Source: a candidate division BRC1 bacterium ADurb.BinA292
Lineage (GTDB): Bacteria; Sumerlaeota; Sumerlaeia; MVZB01
DNA length: 30,655 nt
Direction of reading: 5' to 3'
Assembly (NCBI GenBank): GCA_002068205.1
Contig: MVZB01000003.1
Location: 1-30,655, forward strand
Positions within the stretch are counted from its first letter, which is position 1; every line of letters starts with the position of its first letter. The translations under genes and the position numbers were made by a program. The notes under the pieces are model-generated. The model made no database searches and was not told where the DNA came from. It worked only from the letters and a program-made list of their open reading frames with translations. Of the stretch, positions 17,296 through 24,806 are shown piece after piece.

Positions 17296-18135
17296 CTACA
17301 ACTGCCGATCGGCGGTCGCCTCGAACGTCGTCGTCAGCACATCCATCGCGTTGCGCTTGAGCCGCGCAACGCTTTCGAACAGCGCCGTGACGACGAACTC
17401 AGTCGCCACCTTCGAGGCGATCTCGGCGGTGAGCGGGTCGGTGCGGATCCCCGTCACCAGGCAGATGTCGGCCGCCTCGGCCAGGGGCGATTCGGCGTAA
17501 TTGGTCAGGCCGATCACCGTCGCGCCGCTGGAGGCGGCGATCTCGGCCGTCGCCAGAATCTCGCGGGTACTGCCCGAGTAGGACAGCAGGAACGCCGCGT
17601 CGCGGCTGGTCAGGGTCGCCGCGCGATGGCGCTGCATGTGGTTGTCGATCAGGCAGGCCGAGGCGATCCCGTAGCGGGTCAACCGGTAATCGATCCCCAG
17701 GGCCGTGCCGGCCGAACTGCTGACGCCGGCAACCATCACGAATTCAGCCTTGACCAGGACGCGGGCGGCCTTTTCGACGGCGGCACGATCGAGCAGTTTC
17801 AACGTGCAGTCGATGTCGCGGCGGGCGGCGCGCGCGGCCCGCTGCAAGGGATCGCCCTCGCCATCCTCGGCGCGACTGGCGGCGCGGGAGGATTGATCCC
17901 GCGCCAGCGCGATCTTCAGATCCTGAAAGCCCGAACAGCCCAGTTTCTTGCAGAAGCGGTCGACGGAGCCGTAGCTCGCGCCGCAGCTTTTCACCACCTG
18001 CGTGATCGTCTGGTAAATCACCTCGTCGTGCTCGAGGATGTAGAGCGCGACGTCACGTTCCTTTTCAGTCAACTGCGGCAGGAGGGTCTGGATGCGCAGG
18101 AGGGTGTCGATCTGCTGGGTCTGCGACGCCGTCAC
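17296..18135 (-). CDS. RpiR-family transcriptional regulator (HTH plus SIS domain)
   Basis: The conserved protein begins at TASQTQQIDTLLRIQ. An RpiR-type helix-turn-helix covers about residues 5-80 (LTEKERDVALYILEHDE, then GASYGSVDRFCKKLG), and a SIS phosphosugar-binding domain follows at about 120-260 (VAGVSSSAGTA, LLSYSGSTREI, VIGLTNYAESPLAEAAD). RpiR regulators sense sugar phosphates and control sugar catabolism. The GTG at 18135 gives 279 residues, the family norm. An in-frame ATG at 18375 would add 80 residues of non-conserved sequence read through hairpins and a poly-T tract, so it is disfavoured. The gene is divergent from the MFS transporter, which with the downstream catabolic operon is its likely target. 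Confidence 0.82.
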   Translation of the reverse strand: MTASQTQQIDTLLRIQTLLPQLTEKERDVALYILEHDEVIYQTITQVVKSCGASYGSVDRFCKKLGCSGFQDLKIALARDQSSRAASRAEDGEGDPLQRAARAARRDIDCTLKLLDRAAVEKAARVLVKAEFVMVAGVSSSAGTALGIDYRLTRYGIASACLIDNHMQRHRAATLTSRDAAFLLSYSGSTREILATAEIAASSGATVIGLTNYAESPLAEAADICLVTGIRTDPLTAEIASKVATEFVVTALFESVARLKRNAMDVLTTTFEATADRQL

Positions 18136-18222
18136 CTCGCCGGAGAATGTTTCGATACCTGAGGTTGATGTGGATAATATCTCCAGCGGGCGGCGCAGGC
18201 AACTTTTTTTTTCGTGCAAAAG

Positions 18223-18276
18223 TGACCGCGCTGCGGTCAACCACACGGCTACGCTCTGGCATCCCTGGCGGGATGC
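18223..18276. repeat. Pair of perfect short hairpins in the RpiR-MFS spacer
   Basis: Two tandem inverted repeats are seen: TGACCGC-GCT-GCGGTCA (18223-18239) and GCATCCC-TGGC-GGGATGC (18259-18276). A related string, TGCGGTCAACC, recurs after the MFS gene (about 20023-20033), so the element is probably a dispersed repeat. A T-rich tract (18203-18212) lies next to it. It may act as a terminator or an mRNA structure ahead of the RpiR gene. Confidence 0.5.
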
Positions 18277-18363
18277 GATGCAGGACCGGTGGGGTATAGA
18301 CAATCCAAGGGCAGAGAAGGGTTTTGAGCGGCGCTTGAATTGCGCTTGATCGGATTCGGGCGC

Positions 18364-18375
18364 ATGATGCATCAT
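18364..18375. promoter_or_regulatory. Candidate operator: perfect 12-bp palindrome ATGATGCATCAT
   Basis: ATGATGCATCAT is self-complementary with no loop and lies between the divergent RpiR and MFS genes, 87 bp before the MFS start. Dimeric HTH regulators, including RpiR proteins, bind such sites. No second copy was found by eye in the window, so the link to this regulator is positional only. Confidence 0.4.
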
Positions 18376-18461
18376 ACGTCACTGATCGGTTACACACGGT
18401 TCTCCGGGGCGATATCCCGCCCGCGCTTCGATCCTGTCGGCATCCACCACGGACACTTCCC

Positions 18462-19802
18462 ATGGCAACCACCGCATCCCCAGAAGAGACCGCCCCGGAG
18501 CCGCAGGCCGGCGCGGCGGAGGCGCCCGCCGCCGCGGCGAGCGCCGCGCCCGCGCACGACGGGTTCTTCACCAAGGACGTCATCCGTCACAACATGATGT
18601 TCCTCATCATGCTGGAGGCGATCCTGATGACCGGCTCGGCCGATTTCCAGATCGGCCTGCAGCCCCTGCTCGAATACATCAATGCCCCCTACAAGCTGAT
18701 CGGCTTCATTCAGGGACTGTCGTGGACCGCGATTCTGGGCTGCATCGCGACCCCCTACATCACCCGGCACTTCCCCTATAAGAAATGGTATTACATCACC
18801 GTCACCAGCCTGTGGGCGCTCAGTCTGGCGGTGCTGGGCATCGCACTGGTCACCTCGCCGGTGTGGAACCCGTCACTGTTTGCGCTCACCATCGTCACGC
18901 TGATCTGCGTCGTCTTCTTCAACATGACGATGGGGTTTACGAATACGCCGCACAACGAGTTCATCGCCTCGTGTATTCCACCCGATCATCGCGGGCGGCT
19001 GTTCGGCATTTCCACGGCGCTCTACGGCCTGGTCTCGCTGGGGGTCATCGCGATCAGCCGCTATCTGCTTGAAGTGATCGAGCACCCGGTCAGCTTCGGT
19101 TTCATCTTCATCATGACGTGCGTCATCTGGCTGATCGGTTTCGGCTTTGCCAGTTTCGCGCGCGAGATGCGCACGCCGGTCGAGAAATCGCCCAAACCCT
19201 GGACCAGGGAGATGTTCCGCGCGTTCTTCCTCGACAAGGCCTACATCCGCTTCGTCATCTTCTGCGCGCTGACGCACCTGACGTTCATGCCGCTGTTCGT
19301 GCTGATCCCGAACTACGGGCTGCGCGAGATGAACATGCCGGCGACCGCGGCCGCCGATATCGCGTTCATCAGCCAGATCGTCGTAATCGTCACCTCGACC
19401 CCGTCCGGCTGGCTGATCGACAAGTTCGGACCGAAGCGGATGCTGCCGATCTCCGTCGGGCTGATCGGCTGCGCCTACATGTTTCTGTTTATCGTCTTCA
19501 CGCCGCTGGGGATCTACTCCAGCATGGGGCTGATGAAGCTGGCGCTGGCGGTGTTCTATCCGTGCCTGACGATCCTGTCGGTCTCGATCCCCAAACCGGA
19601 GGATCGCGCGGGGCACTTTTCGACGTTTTCCATCGTCGGGATGCTCTATTTCGCGGCGGGGCCGATCATCGGCGGGTTTGTCAGCGACTGGATCGAGCCG
19701 CGGACGGTCGTGCTGATCGGCTCGCTGCTGGCATTCGCGTTTATTCCGCTGACAATCGTCCTGCTGCGGGTTCTCGCGACCCATCTGAGGGATTATTATT
19801 GA
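18462..19802 (+). CDS. MFS transporter
   Basis: The 446-residue protein has an Ala/Pro/Glu-rich cytoplasmic N-terminus (about 35 residues) and then roughly twelve hydrophobic segments, for example ILMTGSADFQIGLQPLL, FIQGLSWTAILGCIATPYI, FALTIVTLICVVFF, FGFIFIMTCVIWLIGFGF, ISQIVVIVTSTPSGWLI and VVLIGSLLAFAFIPLTIVLL. Between TM2 and TM3 there is a charged loop (RHFPYKKWY), and IDKFGPKRM follows a mid-protein segment as in the MFS RxGxR loop. The substrate is not recognisable. Placement beside an RpiR regulator and in front of a catabolic operon suggests import of that operon's substrate. No strong Shine-Dalgarno sequence is seen before the ATG. Confidence 0.85.
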   Translation: MATTASPEETAPEPQAGAAEAPAAAASAAPAHDGFFTKDVIRHNMMFLIMLEAILMTGSADFQIGLQPLLEYINAPYKLIGFIQGLSWTAILGCIATPYITRHFPYKKWYYITVTSLWALSLAVLGIALVTSPVWNPSLFALTIVTLICVVFFNMTMGFTNTPHNEFIASCIPPDHRGRLFGISTALYGLVSLGVIAISRYLLEVIEHPVSFGFIFIMTCVIWLIGFGFASFAREMRTPVEKSPKPWTREMFRAFFLDKAYIRFVIFCALTHLTFMPLFVLIPNYGLREMNMPATAAADIAFISQIVVIVTSTPSGWLIDKFGPKRMLPISVGLIGCAYMFLFIVFTPLGIYSSMGLMKLALAVFYPCLTILSVSIPKPEDRAGHFSTFSIVGMLYFAAGPIIGGFVSDWIEPRTVVLIGSLLAFAFIPLTIVLLRVLATHLRDYY

Positions 19803-19820
19803 CAGGTCAAATTTCGGCGG

Positions 19821-19863
19821 AAGGGACGCAAGGGACAGGAAGGACGTAAGGGACGCAAGGAGA
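19821..19863 (+). repeat. Low-complexity tandem-like repeat of AAGGGACGCAAGG
   Basis: The unit AAGGGACGCAAGG occurs twice within about 40 bp, with a diverged copy (ACAGGAAGGACGT) between. It lies just after the MFS stop and does not form a hairpin. It may be a small expanded repeat without function. Confidence 0.5.
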
Positions 19864-20094
19864 TCATGCGTGCTGCCCCAAGGGCTGCCGTCAGTCGGAT
19901 GGCGCCAGGTTCTCCGGCCACCTCTTTCAGGGGTTTGATTCGTCGGGGGCGGCAATGCAGGGTGCCGGCCAGCGGCCGTCACCCTGCGCTTTATTCCGGT
20001 CGTCCGCTCCGCGGACTGCTGCGGTCAACCCGTCGGAACCGCTTGCATTGAATCTGGGATTCTTAAGAAGTGTGACTTGAGAATGCTGAGCAAT

Positions 20095-20224
20095 GAAGTC
20101 GCGGGCTTCAGTCTGCCGTCCCCGTCGGGACGGGCCTGTTGATCATTCCGGCGGAGCTGCGGCCGTCCACGGTCTCATTTTCAAGCCATTGTAAACCGGC
20201 GGTTGATGCGCCGCTCGCAATCGC
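20095..20224 (+). repeat. Palindromic interspersed repeat, copy C
   Basis: The 130-bp stretch follows the same order as copy A: GAAGTCGCGGGCTTCAGTC, a strong hairpin CCGTCCC-CGTC-GGGACGG (20116-20133), CCTGTTGAT, CCGG, CATTTTCAAGCC, TGTAAACCGGCGGTTGATG and CTCGCAATCGC. It has lost the left half of the CCCGCCACT hairpin and differs at many positions, but the spacing of conserved blocks is kept. It lies on the far side of the RpiR-MFS pair from copies A and B. Confidence 0.6.
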
Positions 20225-20275
20225 CGCTGCGCGACCGGATGGCGGGGCGGCGGGCGTGTGCGCGCACAAAACGGC

Positions 20276-20308
20276 TTGACCCCTCCCCAGGTAACTGGTA
20301 GTTTACCT
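20276..20308 (+). promoter_or_regulatory. Candidate promoter with overlapping inverted-repeat operator for the catabolic operon
   Basis: TTGACC (20276-20281) is a good -35. After 17 bases comes TAGTTT (20299-20304), a weak -10. A perfect inverted repeat AGGTAA-(8 bp)-TTACCT (20289-20294 and 20303-20308) overlaps the -10, a normal place for a repressor. The site lies 48 bp before the SDR ATG. Which regulator would bind is not known. Confidence 0.45.
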
Positions 20309-20355
20309 CGCATTAACCGAGCGTAGGTGCCACCTTGACGTCATCGGAGCGCTTC

Positions 20356-21381
20356 ATGCCCCACTTGCCCGCGTCCATCGACACCCCGGAGCAACTCGAA
20401 GATTGCCTCAGTCTGCCGTATGAGGAAACGGTTCAAGCCCTGCGGGGCCTGGACGGCGACATCATGGTGCTCGGCGCCTCCGGCAAGATGGGCCCGACGG
20501 TGGCGCGCATGGCGCAGCGCGCGGTGCGCCAGGCCGGCCAGGACCGCAAGGTATACGCCGTTTCGCGCAACCCGTCGCGCGAGCTGGCGGCCGCCGGCAT
20601 CCACACGATCGCCTGCGATCTGCTCGACCCCGACGCGGTCAAAGAGCTCCCCCGCGCCGAGAACATCATCTACATGGTCGGGCGCAAATTCGGTTCGAAG
20701 GGGGCCGAGCACCTGACGTGGGCGACCAACGTGCTGGCCGCCGGCTACGCCGCCGCCGCGTTTCCCGACGCCCGTTTCGCCGCTTTCTCCACCGGCTGCG
20801 TCTATCCCGTCATGCACATCGGGTCGGGGGGCGCCACCGAGGATGAGCCCCCCGCGCCGATCGGCGAGTATGCCCAATCGTGCCTCGGCCGCGAGCGCGC
20901 ATTCGATTATTACAGCGAAACCCACGGCCTCAAGGTCGTCCATCTGCGGCTTAACTACTCGGTCGAACTGCGCTACGGCGTGCTCGTCGATATCGCGCAG
21001 AAGGTCTGGGAGCAGCAACCGATCAACCTGACGACCGGCTACGCGAACGTCATCTGGCAGGGAGACGCGTGCAACCAGGCGCTGCAGGCGCTGGCGCTGG
21101 CCGATTCGCCGGCCAGAGTTCTCAATCTGACCGGCCCCGAGACGATTTCGATCCGGCGGGTGGCGCTGGAATTCGGCAAGCTGATGGACCGCGAGCCGGT
21201 CTTCGTCGGCGAGGAAAACGGCTTCGGCTACCTGAGCAACGCGATGCGGGCCAATCGTCTGTTCGGCAACCCGCGCGTCCCCGTCGGCCAGGTGATCCTG
21301 TGGATCGCCCACTGGTTCCAGAATCAGGGAGTGCTGCTCGGCAAGCCGACCCAGTTTGAAACACAGGACGGGCAATACTGA
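20356..21381 (+). CDS. NAD(P)-dependent epimerase/dehydratase-like SDR with altered active site
   Basis: The 341-residue protein has an N-terminal helix region, then a Rossmann dinucleotide motif GASGKMG (from G40), a strand ending in DLLDPDAV, FSTGCVYP corresponding to the SDR Ser/Thr-VYP segment, and a tyrosine at Y172. The usual Y-x-x-x-K reads Y172-A-Q-S-C176, so the catalytic lysine is replaced by cysteine. It is therefore an extended-SDR family member of uncertain activity. The C-terminal half contains LNLTGPETISIRR as in nucleotide-sugar epimerases. ATG 20356 with GGAG at 20345 is preferred; an in-frame TTG at 20335 adds seven residues. It is the first gene of the operon. Confidence 0.8.
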   Translation: MPHLPASIDTPEQLEDCLSLPYEETVQALRGLDGDIMVLGASGKMGPTVARMAQRAVRQAGQDRKVYAVSRNPSRELAAAGIHTIACDLLDPDAVKELPRAENIIYMVGRKFGSKGAEHLTWATNVLAAGYAAAAFPDARFAAFSTGCVYPVMHIGSGGATEDEPPAPIGEYAQSCLGRERAFDYYSETHGLKVVHLRLNYSVELRYGVLVDIAQKVWEQQPINLTTGYANVIWQGDACNQALQALALADSPARVLNLTGPETISIRRVALEFGKLMDREPVFVGEENGFGYLSNAMRANRLFGNPRVPVGQVILWIAHWFQNQGVLLGKPTQFETQDGQY

Positions 21382-21426
21382 GGCCCGTTCGGTTCGCTCC
21401 CCGCGCGGGAGCCAGCAAGGTGAAAG

Positions 21427-22450
21427 ATGCCCGCCGCCAGGACACTTCGCATCGGGATCGTCGGTCTCGGCCACCTGCATCCCCGGCTCTACATGCCGCA
21501 TTTTCAGGCGCTGCCCGGCGTCGAGGTGACGGCCGTCGCGGAACCGGATCAGAGGCTGCGCGAAGCCTTCGCCGCGGACTTCGGGCTGCGCGCCTACGCC
21601 TCGCTGAACGATCTGCTCAAGCACGAGTCGCTGGAGATCGCGGCGATCTTCCTGCCGCACGCCGAGTGCGCCGAGGCGGCGGCGCGCTGCGCGGCCCGGG
21701 GGATCCATCTGATGGTTGAGAAGCCGATGGCGTCGGACGTCAAGGGGGCGCGGCGGATCGTGCAGGCGGCGCGCAAGGCCGGCGTGCAGCTCACGACGGG
21801 CTACTGCTGGCGGTTTCATCCCGTGGCACGGCGCATCAAGTCGTTGATCGCCGAGGGGGCAATCGGCCGCGTGATCAGCGCCGAGGGGCGTTGCGCCGCC
21901 GGCCGCGTGACGCGCTACATTGAAGGGCACTCGGGCTGGATGCTCGAGAAAGCGCGATCGGGCGGCGGCCCGATCTTCAATCTCGGCGTCCATTGGATCG
22001 ATCTGATCCGCTGGATGCTGGCGGATGAAGTGATTCTTCACCGCCACGGCATACGACACCCAGGGAAACGAAAGCGGCTTCTCGGCGGAGATCAGCTACA
22101 CCGTGCCCGACGCCTATCCCCATGGCCGCGACCTGTATCTGGCGATTCGCGGGACCGACGGCGTCCTGTCGTGGACTCCGGGCTTCGAGGGCGAAACCGA
22201 AACGCTCTTCCTGTGCAGCGATGCCCCGGGGTTCGCCGGCGCGCCCAACCAGCAAATCTCCTTCGCGCTCGAACCGACGCCCGGCTATGCCGGGTTCATG
22301 GGCCGCGATTACATCGCGCGGTTCGTGGATGCGGTCCGCGGAACAGGCGAACCGCCGGTCAGCGGCGAGGACGCCGTCGCCGTGCTGAACATCGTGCGGG
22401 CGATCTACGAATCCGATGAGCGGAAACAGCGCGTCAAGGTTCGAAATTGA
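21427..22450 (+). pseudogene. Gfo/Idh/MocA-family oxidoreductase, frameshifted
   Basis: The first frame (from ATG 21427, AAGGTG upstream) encodes a normal Rossmann N-terminus (IGIVGLGHLHP), the EKP motif with K99 and H189-W-I-D192 of the catalytic helix, up to LADEV near 22033. Similarity then continues in the +1 frame from about 22034 (FFTATAYDTQGNE, DLYLAIRGTDG, GFMGRDYIARFVDAVR) to a stop at 22450. Removing one base near 22034 restores a 340-residue protein of family length. The cause is either a one-base insertion or loss of two bases. Because the flanking genes are intact and both halves look conserved, a sequencing or assembly error is as likely as a real pseudogene. NAD-dependent sugar/inositol-type oxidoreductase is the expected function. 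Confidence 0.8.
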
Positions 22451-22463
22451 GGGGATGGCTGCC

Positions 22464-23450
22464 ATGAAAGCGGTCGTGACGGACTACATCGAATCCGATC
22501 TGGAGTGGGAGCAGGCACAGCTTGCGCCGCACGGGATCACGCTGACGGCGCATCAGCTGAAGTTCCGGCCGGCCGACGAAGTGTATGAGGCCGTCAAGGA
22601 CGCCGACGCGATCGTCGTCAACATGGTCAAGATGGACGACGCGCTGCTGCGCCGGCTCGAGAAGTGCAAGCTGCTGATCCGCCACGGGATCGGTTACGAC
22701 AACGTGGACGTCGCCGCCTGCACGCGTTACGGAATCCAGTTCGCCTATCAGCCCGATTATTGCCAGATCGACGTGGCGGAGCACGCGGTGGCGCTGATCC
22801 TGTCGCTCGCGCGGCGGATCCCGTTCAGCCGGGCGACGCTGGAGAATTCGAGCCGCACGGGCCAGTGGGACTTCTCGGAGCTCTTTCCGATTTATCGGAT
22901 GGAGGGCAAGACGCTCGGCATCGTCGGGCTGGGCCGCATCGGGCGGCGCGTCGCGCGCAAGCTGTCGGGCTTCGGCCTGAAGATGCTCGCCGCCGACCCG
23001 TATGTCGACCGCGCCGTGGCCGAGGACCTGGGGGTCCGGCTGGTGACGCTGGACGAACTGCTGGGCGAGGCCGACTACATCACGCTCCACACGAGCCTGA
23101 CCGATGAGACGCGGCGCCTGATCAACGCCGACGCCTTGGGGCGGATGAAACCGACGGCGCTGCTGGTGAACACGTCGCGCGGGCCGATCGTTGACCAGGA
23201 GGCGCTGGCCGATGCGCTGGCCGAGGGCCGGATCGCCGGGGCGGCGATCGACGTGTTCGATGTCGAGCCGCCGCCAATCGACTATCGCCTGTTTCAGTCC
23301 GATCGCGCTATCCTGACGCCGCACATAGGCTGGGCCTCGGAAGAATCGGCCTGGGAGATCCGCCGACGGATTGTGGATGACCTGATCAGCCACGCCCAGG
23401 GCCGGCCCGCGCGCTGCGTCATCAACCCCGAAGTGCTGGCCGCCCGCTAG
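22464..23450 (+). CDS. D-isomer specific 2-hydroxyacid dehydrogenase
   Basis: The 328-residue NAD-dependent dehydrogenase has the family's two-domain layout. The Rossmann motif GIVGLGRIG lies in the middle, and the catalytic residues are R239 (NTSRGPIVD), E268 (FDVEPPP) and H287 (TPHIGWAS). It interconverts a 2-oxo acid and a D-2-hydroxy acid, as in phosphoglycerate or hydroxypyruvate/glyoxylate reductases; no ACT or serine-binding domain is present, so SerA-type regulation is absent. The ATG at 22464 is chosen because GAGGGG lies nine bases upstream. Earlier in-frame ATGs at 22416 and 22455 overlap the previous gene or abut the ribosome site. Confidence 0.88.
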   Translation: MKAVVTDYIESDLEWEQAQLAPHGITLTAHQLKFRPADEVYEAVKDADAIVVNMVKMDDALLRRLEKCKLLIRHGIGYDNVDVAACTRYGIQFAYQPDYCQIDVAEHAVALILSLARRIPFSRATLENSSRTGQWDFSELFPIYRMEGKTLGIVGLGRIGRRVARKLSGFGLKMLAADPYVDRAVAEDLGVRLVTLDELLGEADYITLHTSLTDETRRLINADALGRMKPTALLVNTSRGPIVDQEALADALAEGRIAGAAIDVFDVEPPPIDYRLFQSDRAILTPHIGWASEESAWEIRRRIVDDLISHAQGRPARCVINPEVLAAR

Positions 23451-23468
23451 CGAAAGGGAGGCGTCACC

Positions 23469-24806
23469 ATGACCATCACGCGAGTTGCGGGTCCGCTGCC
23501 GGGTCCTCGCGGGCGCGAGCTGCTGGAGCAATGGCACCAGTACGAGGCCGACGTCGTCGGGTTTCAGGCCCCGGTCGTGTGGGAGAGCGCGCGCGGCTGC
23601 GTGGTGCGCGACGTCGACGGCAACCTGTACATCGACTGGACGTCGGGCGTGCTGGTGACAAATGTCGGGCATTGCCATCCGCACCTGGTGCGGATGATCA
23701 ACGAGGCGGCGCAGCGGCTGCTGAATAATTACGAATGCGCCAATGTGGAGCGGATCGAAGCGGCGCGGCGGCTGGTCCAGGCGCTGCCGGAGCACCTCGA
23801 CCGCTGCTTCTTTCTGAGCACGGGCAGCGAGGCGATCGAGGCCGCCGGCCGGCTGCTGAAACGGCGCACCGGGAAGTTTGAAATTCTCACGTTCGAGGGA
23901 GGCTTCCACGGGCGCACGACGGCGGCGGCCGCGTTCGGCGGCATGGCCGGCCCCAAGCGCGGCTACGGGCCGACGCTCCCCGGCGTCATTCGCGCGGCGT
24001 TCCCCAATCCGTATCGCGACCCGTTCGGCTGGTGCGACGACGGCCCGGAATTCCCCCGCTATTTCGACTATCTGGATCAGGTCGTGATGGCCAATTCCAC
24101 GGGCAGCCTGGCGGGCGTGCTGGTGGAGCCGTATCAGGGGGCGGCCGGGTTCATTTTTCCGCCCGCCGGCTGGCTCAAGCGCCTGGAGCGCTGGGCGCGC
24201 GACCGCAAGCTCCTGTTCGCGCTGGACGAGGTGCAATCCTCGTATGGCCGGACCGGGCGGATGTGGGCGCTCGAACACGAGGATCTGCGGCCCGACATCG
24301 TCACGATCGGCAAGGGGATCGGTTCGGGCTTCCCGGTCTCGGCCGTCGCCGCCACGCATGATGTTTTCGCGTGCCTGTCCAAGGGGGAGATGTCGAGCAC
24401 CATGGGGGGCAACCCGGTCTCGAGCGCGGCGGTGATCGCGGTGCTGGACATCATGGAGCGGGAAGATCTGGTCGCCCGCTCCGCATCGATGGGCGAGTAC
24501 ATGAAGCAGCGGCTCGAAACGATGAAGGCTGCGTCGCCCCACTTGGGCGATGTGCGCGGGATGGGCCTCGTGCTGGGCCTGGAACTGGTCAAGGATCGCG
24601 AATCGAAGCAACCGGCGCCCGAGCTGACCCGCCCGCTGATGCTGGCCTGCGCCGAGCGCGGGCTGCTGGTCGGGTCGGTCGGCGTCCATGGCAACGTGAT
24701 CCGGGTCGCCCCGCCGCTGGTCATCTCGCGGGAGGAGGCCGACGAAAGCCTCAACATCATGGAGCAGGCGCTGCGCTCGTTCACCCCGGAACATGCCGCC
24801 GTATGA
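23469..24806 (+). CDS. Class III pyridoxal-phosphate aminotransferase
   Basis: The 445-residue protein is a fold-type I, class III aminotransferase related to GabT/ornithine aminotransferase. Visible features are STGSEAIEAA (PLP phosphate region), GGFHGRT, LVEPYQGAAG, the PLP-contacting Asp in FALDEVQSSYGRTG and the Schiff-base lysine K282 in TIGKGIGSG. Typical substrates are omega-amino acids or amines with 2-oxoglutarate or pyruvate as acceptor; 2,2-dialkylglycine decarboxylases are close in sequence. AAAGGGAGG precedes the ATG, and the stop overlaps the next start (24803-24806). A second paralogue ends the window, so the pathway may handle two amine steps or two substrates. Confidence 0.9.
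   Translation: MTITRVAGPLPGPRGRELLEQWHQYEADVVGFQAPVVWESARGCVVRDVDGNLYIDWTSGVLVTNVGHCHPHLVRMINEAAQRLLNNYECANVERIEAARRLVQALPEHLDRCFFLSTGSEAIEAAGRLLKRRTGKFEILTFEGGFHGRTTAAAAFGGMAGPKRGYGPTLPGVIRAAFPNPYRDPFGWCDDGPEFPRYFDYLDQVVMANSTGSLAGVLVEPYQGAAGFIFPPAGWLKRLERWARDRKLLFALDEVQSSYGRTGRMWALEHEDLRPDIVTIGKGIGSGFPVSAVAATHDVFACLSKGEMSSTMGGNPVSSAAVIAVLDIMEREDLVARSASMGEYMKQRLETMKAASPHLGDVRGMGLVLGLELVKDRESKQPAPELTRPLMLACAERGLLVGSVGVHGNVIRVAPPLVISREEADESLNIMEQALRSFTPEHAAV

Larger units (their letters stand above)
19803..20355. other. Intergenic region between the MFS gene and the catabolic operon
   Basis: No credible gene is present in 553 bp. From left to right it holds a low-complexity purine-rich stretch with repeated AAGGGACGCAAGG (about 19821-19863), a GC-rich part containing TGCGGTCAACC, the third copy of the palindromic repeat, and a promoter/operator-like segment just before the SDR gene. 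Confidence 0.6.

Noticed and set aside
19866..20051. A 61-codon open frame after the MFS gene
   Set aside because: Composition is low-complexity Arg/Pro, there is no ribosome site or homology pattern, and it lies in repeat-bearing intergenic DNA.
22025..22045. Programmed +1 frameshift in the Gfo/Idh gene at ATT CTT CAC
   Set aside because: CTT could slip to TTC, but there is no in-frame stop at the slip site, no upstream stimulatory Shine-Dalgarno and no known precedent in this family; a simple indel is more likely.
22434..24794. A 786-codon open frame on the minus strand
   Set aside because: Antisense of the hydroxyacid dehydrogenase and aminotransferase, both of which have intact catalytic motifs.
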